Below are positions 5,878 to 7,227 of a stretch of 7,227 nt of DNA, in pieces (position 1 is the first letter of the stretch; each line of letters starts with the position of its first letter). Made by a program: the position numbers and the translations under genes. The notes under the pieces were generated by a model that was not told the origin of the DNA, did not search any database, and was given only the letters and a program-made list of their open reading frames with translations. This stretch comes from Schleiferiaceae bacterium (GTDB lineage: Bacteria > Bacteroidota > Bacteroidia > Flavobacteriales > Schleiferiaceae): NCBI GenBank assembly GCA_022424815.1, contig JAKMGS010000090.1:1-7227 (forward strand), given 5' to 3'.

Positions 5878-6053
5878 AACCCGGTATGGCCAACTTGATA
5901 TTCCTTAAAATGATGACCATGTTTGTATGAGCCGTTCGCCACGCCCAGTGGACGCTTCGGACAAAGCCGCCTAATACCAAAACACTTAAATAACTGAATT
6001 TCAGCTGTTTAATTATATTTTAAGCGGCTTAACGACTATTAATTTTTTGTACG
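5878..6053 (+). promoter_or_regulatory. Putative structured 5' leader of nrdBA
   Basis: This gene-free stretch includes a GC-rich island at 5929-5971 (30 of 43 bases G or C) inside AT-rich DNA. Within it, CCG (5932-5934) with CGG (5958-5960), CG (5937-5938) with CG (5953-5954), and CCAC (5939-5942) with GTGG (5948-5951) form an interrupted stem. It can be enclosed by GGTAT (5883-5887) with ATACC (5974-5978) and GGC (5888-5890) with GCC (5966-5968). I do not match it to a known riboswitch; a cobalamin riboswitch was considered but its box is absent. Regulation of ribonucleotide reductase through this leader is a guess from position. Confidence 0.35.
5986..6012. repeat. 27-bp near-perfect palindrome upstream of nrdB
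   Basis: An odd-length palindrome centred on 5999: TTAAA (5986-5990) mirrors TTTAA (6008-6012), and CTGAA (5994-5998) mirrors TTCAG (6000-6004). Of 13 arm pairs 11 match; the exceptions are 5991/6007 (T-G) and 5993/6005 (A-C). There is no following U-tract, so an operator for a dimeric regulator fits better than a terminator. It ends 41 bases before the nrdB ATG. Confidence 0.6.
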
Positions 6054-7031
6054 ATGCAGCAAGAGCCCATACTTCAAGACAACAAAAACCGCTTTGTAAT
6101 TTTTCCAATCCAGCACGATGATATCTGGCAATGGTATAAGAAACAAGAGGCGTCTTTTTGGACCGCTGAAGAGATCGATTTGCACCAAGATGTGGTAGAC
6201 TGGAAAAAGTTGAACGACGATGAGCGTTACTTCTTAAAACATATTCTCGCATTTTTCGCAGCATCGGATGGCATCGTAAATGAAAACTTGGCCGAAAATT
6301 TCGTGAATGAGGTACAGTACTCCGAAGCGAAATTCTTCTACGGCTTCCAGATCATGATGGAGAACATTCACAGTGAAATGTACTCTTTATTGATTGATAC
6401 ATTGGTCGAAAGTGATTCAGAGAAAGACGAATTGTTCAATGCTATAGAGCGTTTCCCCGCCATCAAGAAAAAGGCTGATTGGGCATTGCGCTGGATTGAA
6501 AGTGAATCTTTTGCTGAGCGATTAATTGCCTTTGCAGCAGTGGAAGGCATCTTCTTCTCTGGTGCTTTTTGTTCGATCTTCTGGATGAAAAAGCGTGGTT
6601 TATTACCAGGATTGGCGACCTCAAATGAGTTTATCTCTAGGGACGAGGGTCTGCACCGTGATTTTGCTTGTCACCTGCACAATACACACTTAGTGAATAA
6701 GGTGCCAGTAGAACGCATTACCCAAATCATCGTAGAGGCATTGGATATTGAGCGTGAATTCATCACGGAATCGTTGCCGGCGAATTTGATCGGTATGAAT
6801 TCAAAACTCATGGCGGAATACCTTGAGTTCGTGACTGACCACCTACTTGAAACATTGAATTGTCCCAAAGTCTACAATACACCTAACCCATTTGATTTCA
6901 TGGATATGATTTCACTTGAAGGAAAAACAAATTTCTTCGAGAAACGTGTCTCTGAATACAAAAAAGCTGGGGTTGGTGAAGAACAGAGTAGCCACAACAT
7001 CGATGATGCATTTGCAGATTTGAACTTCTAA
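6054..7031 (+). CDS. nrdB: Ribonucleoside-diphosphate reductase subunit beta (class Ia)
   Basis: 325 residues. This subunit holds the di-iron tyrosyl-radical cofactor that starts reduction of ribonucleotides to deoxyribonucleotides in the NrdA partner. All expected residues are visible: metal ligands Asp72 (SDGIVNEN), Glu103 and His106 (MMENIHSEMY), Glu164 (AVEGIFFSG), Glu198 and His201 (RDEGLHRD), and radical Tyr110 at the E-x2-H-x3-Y position equivalent to E. coli Tyr122. Trp50 is a candidate for the radical-transfer path. The C-terminal tail ends DDAFADLNF, acidic with a terminal Phe as in tails that dock on NrdA. The MSEMYSLLIDT-type and SDGIVNENL sequences are closer to the eukaryote-like branch than to E. 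coli. The Tyr means a classic radical enzyme, not the Tyr-less class Ic form. nrdA follows after 49 bases; order nrdB-nrdA is the reverse of that in E. coli. Confidence 0.96.
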   Translation: MQQEPILQDNKNRFVIFPIQHDDIWQWYKKQEASFWTAEEIDLHQDVVDWKKLNDDERYFLKHILAFFAASDGIVNENLAENFVNEVQYSEAKFFYGFQIMMENIHSEMYSLLIDTLVESDSEKDELFNAIERFPAIKKKADWALRWIESESFAERLIAFAAVEGIFFSGAFCSIFWMKKRGLLPGLATSNEFISRDEGLHRDFACHLHNTHLVNKVPVERITQIIVEALDIEREFITESLPANLIGMNSKLMAEYLEFVTDHLLETLNCPKVYNTPNPFDFMDMISLEGKTNFFEKRVSEYKKAGVGEEQSSHNIDDAFADLNF

Positions 7032-7080
7032 GACAACAACACACACATTTTCCGTAACCGTATAATCTCCGAGAACAACC

Positions 7081-7227
7081 ATGATGCGCGTATTAAAAAG
7101 GGACGGCCGTAAAGAAGCGGTCAAATTTGATAAGATCACTGCACGAATTGAAAAACTATGTTACGGGCTCAGCGAATATGTTGATCCTGTATCTGTAGCG
7201 AAACGGGTTATTGACGGTGTCTATGAT
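7081..7227 (+). CDS. nrdA: Ribonucleoside-diphosphate reductase subunit alpha, N-terminal part (3' truncated by window)
   Basis: Forty-nine codons are open to the window edge. VLKRDGRKEAVKFDKITARIEKLC is the standard start of an ATP-cone domain, the N-terminal allosteric activity site of NrdA, where ATP activates and dATP inhibits. The conserved residues V-K-R-DG-R-x5-FD-KI are intact. ATG codons at 7081 and 7084 are both possible starts; the first is listed, and the second would give the more usual MRVLKRDGR beginning. The gene lies 49 bases after nrdB with no terminator between them, so the two should form one operon. The catalytic barrel, active-site cysteines and C-terminal tail are beyond the window. 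Confidence 0.93.
   Translation, partial: MMRVLKRDGRKEAVKFDKITARIEKLCYGLSEYVDPVSVAKRVIDGVYD

Noticed and set aside
5883..5978. Cobalamin (AdoCbl) riboswitch before nrdB
   Set aside because: The AGCC and GCC pieces superficially suggest a B12 box, but the GGAGACC-like core and overall layout are missing, and class Ia reductase does not use cobalamin.

Overview
The window looks like an ordinary chromosomal stretch of a Bacteroidota bacterium, most likely Flavobacteriales. This rests on four things: upstream elements that resemble the Bacteroidota promoter (TTG/TTTG about 19-23 bases before TAnnTTTG), the absence of clear Shine-Dalgarno sites, the type of glycyl-tRNA synthetase, and a TonB C-terminal tail and DUF3109 protein typical of that phylum. 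No phage, insertion sequence, CRISPR, tRNA or rRNA was seen.

Layout. Positions 1-101 hold the 3' end of a TonB-type energy transducer gene (+). Next is a tight two-gene unit: a dCMP deaminase and an S41 carboxyl-terminal processing protease, overlapping by GTGA. A strong bidirectional terminator (2075-2105) separates it from a minus-strand block. Read in its own direction, that block runs marC-like membrane protein, glycyl-tRNA synthetase, then two small acidic lipoproteins, each with its own promoter-like region. A divergent promoter region of about 75 bp (5130-5204) separates marC from a plus-strand DUF3109 cysteine-cluster protein. After a 279-bp intergenic region come nrdB and the start of nrdA, the class Ia ribonucleotide reductase; nrdA runs off the window end.

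Function. dCMP deaminase (supplying dUMP for dTMP) and NrdAB (making dNDPs) both serve deoxynucleotide supply, though they are separate transcription units about 5.5 kb apart. The rest is housekeeping: translation (GlyRS), envelope proteolysis (S41) and membrane proteins of uncertain role.

The least ordinary parts are two. One is the lipoprotein pair at 2149-2928, which shares a promoter/leader and signal-peptide module but has unrelated, extremely acidic mature parts; one of them is built from near-identical 24-bp tandem repeats. The other is the nrdB upstream region, which has a promoter-like element, a GC-rich potentially structured leader, and a 27-bp near-perfect palindrome. The DUF3109 gene also appears to be transcribed without a 5' leader. 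I did not find clear evidence of a new multi-gene system.
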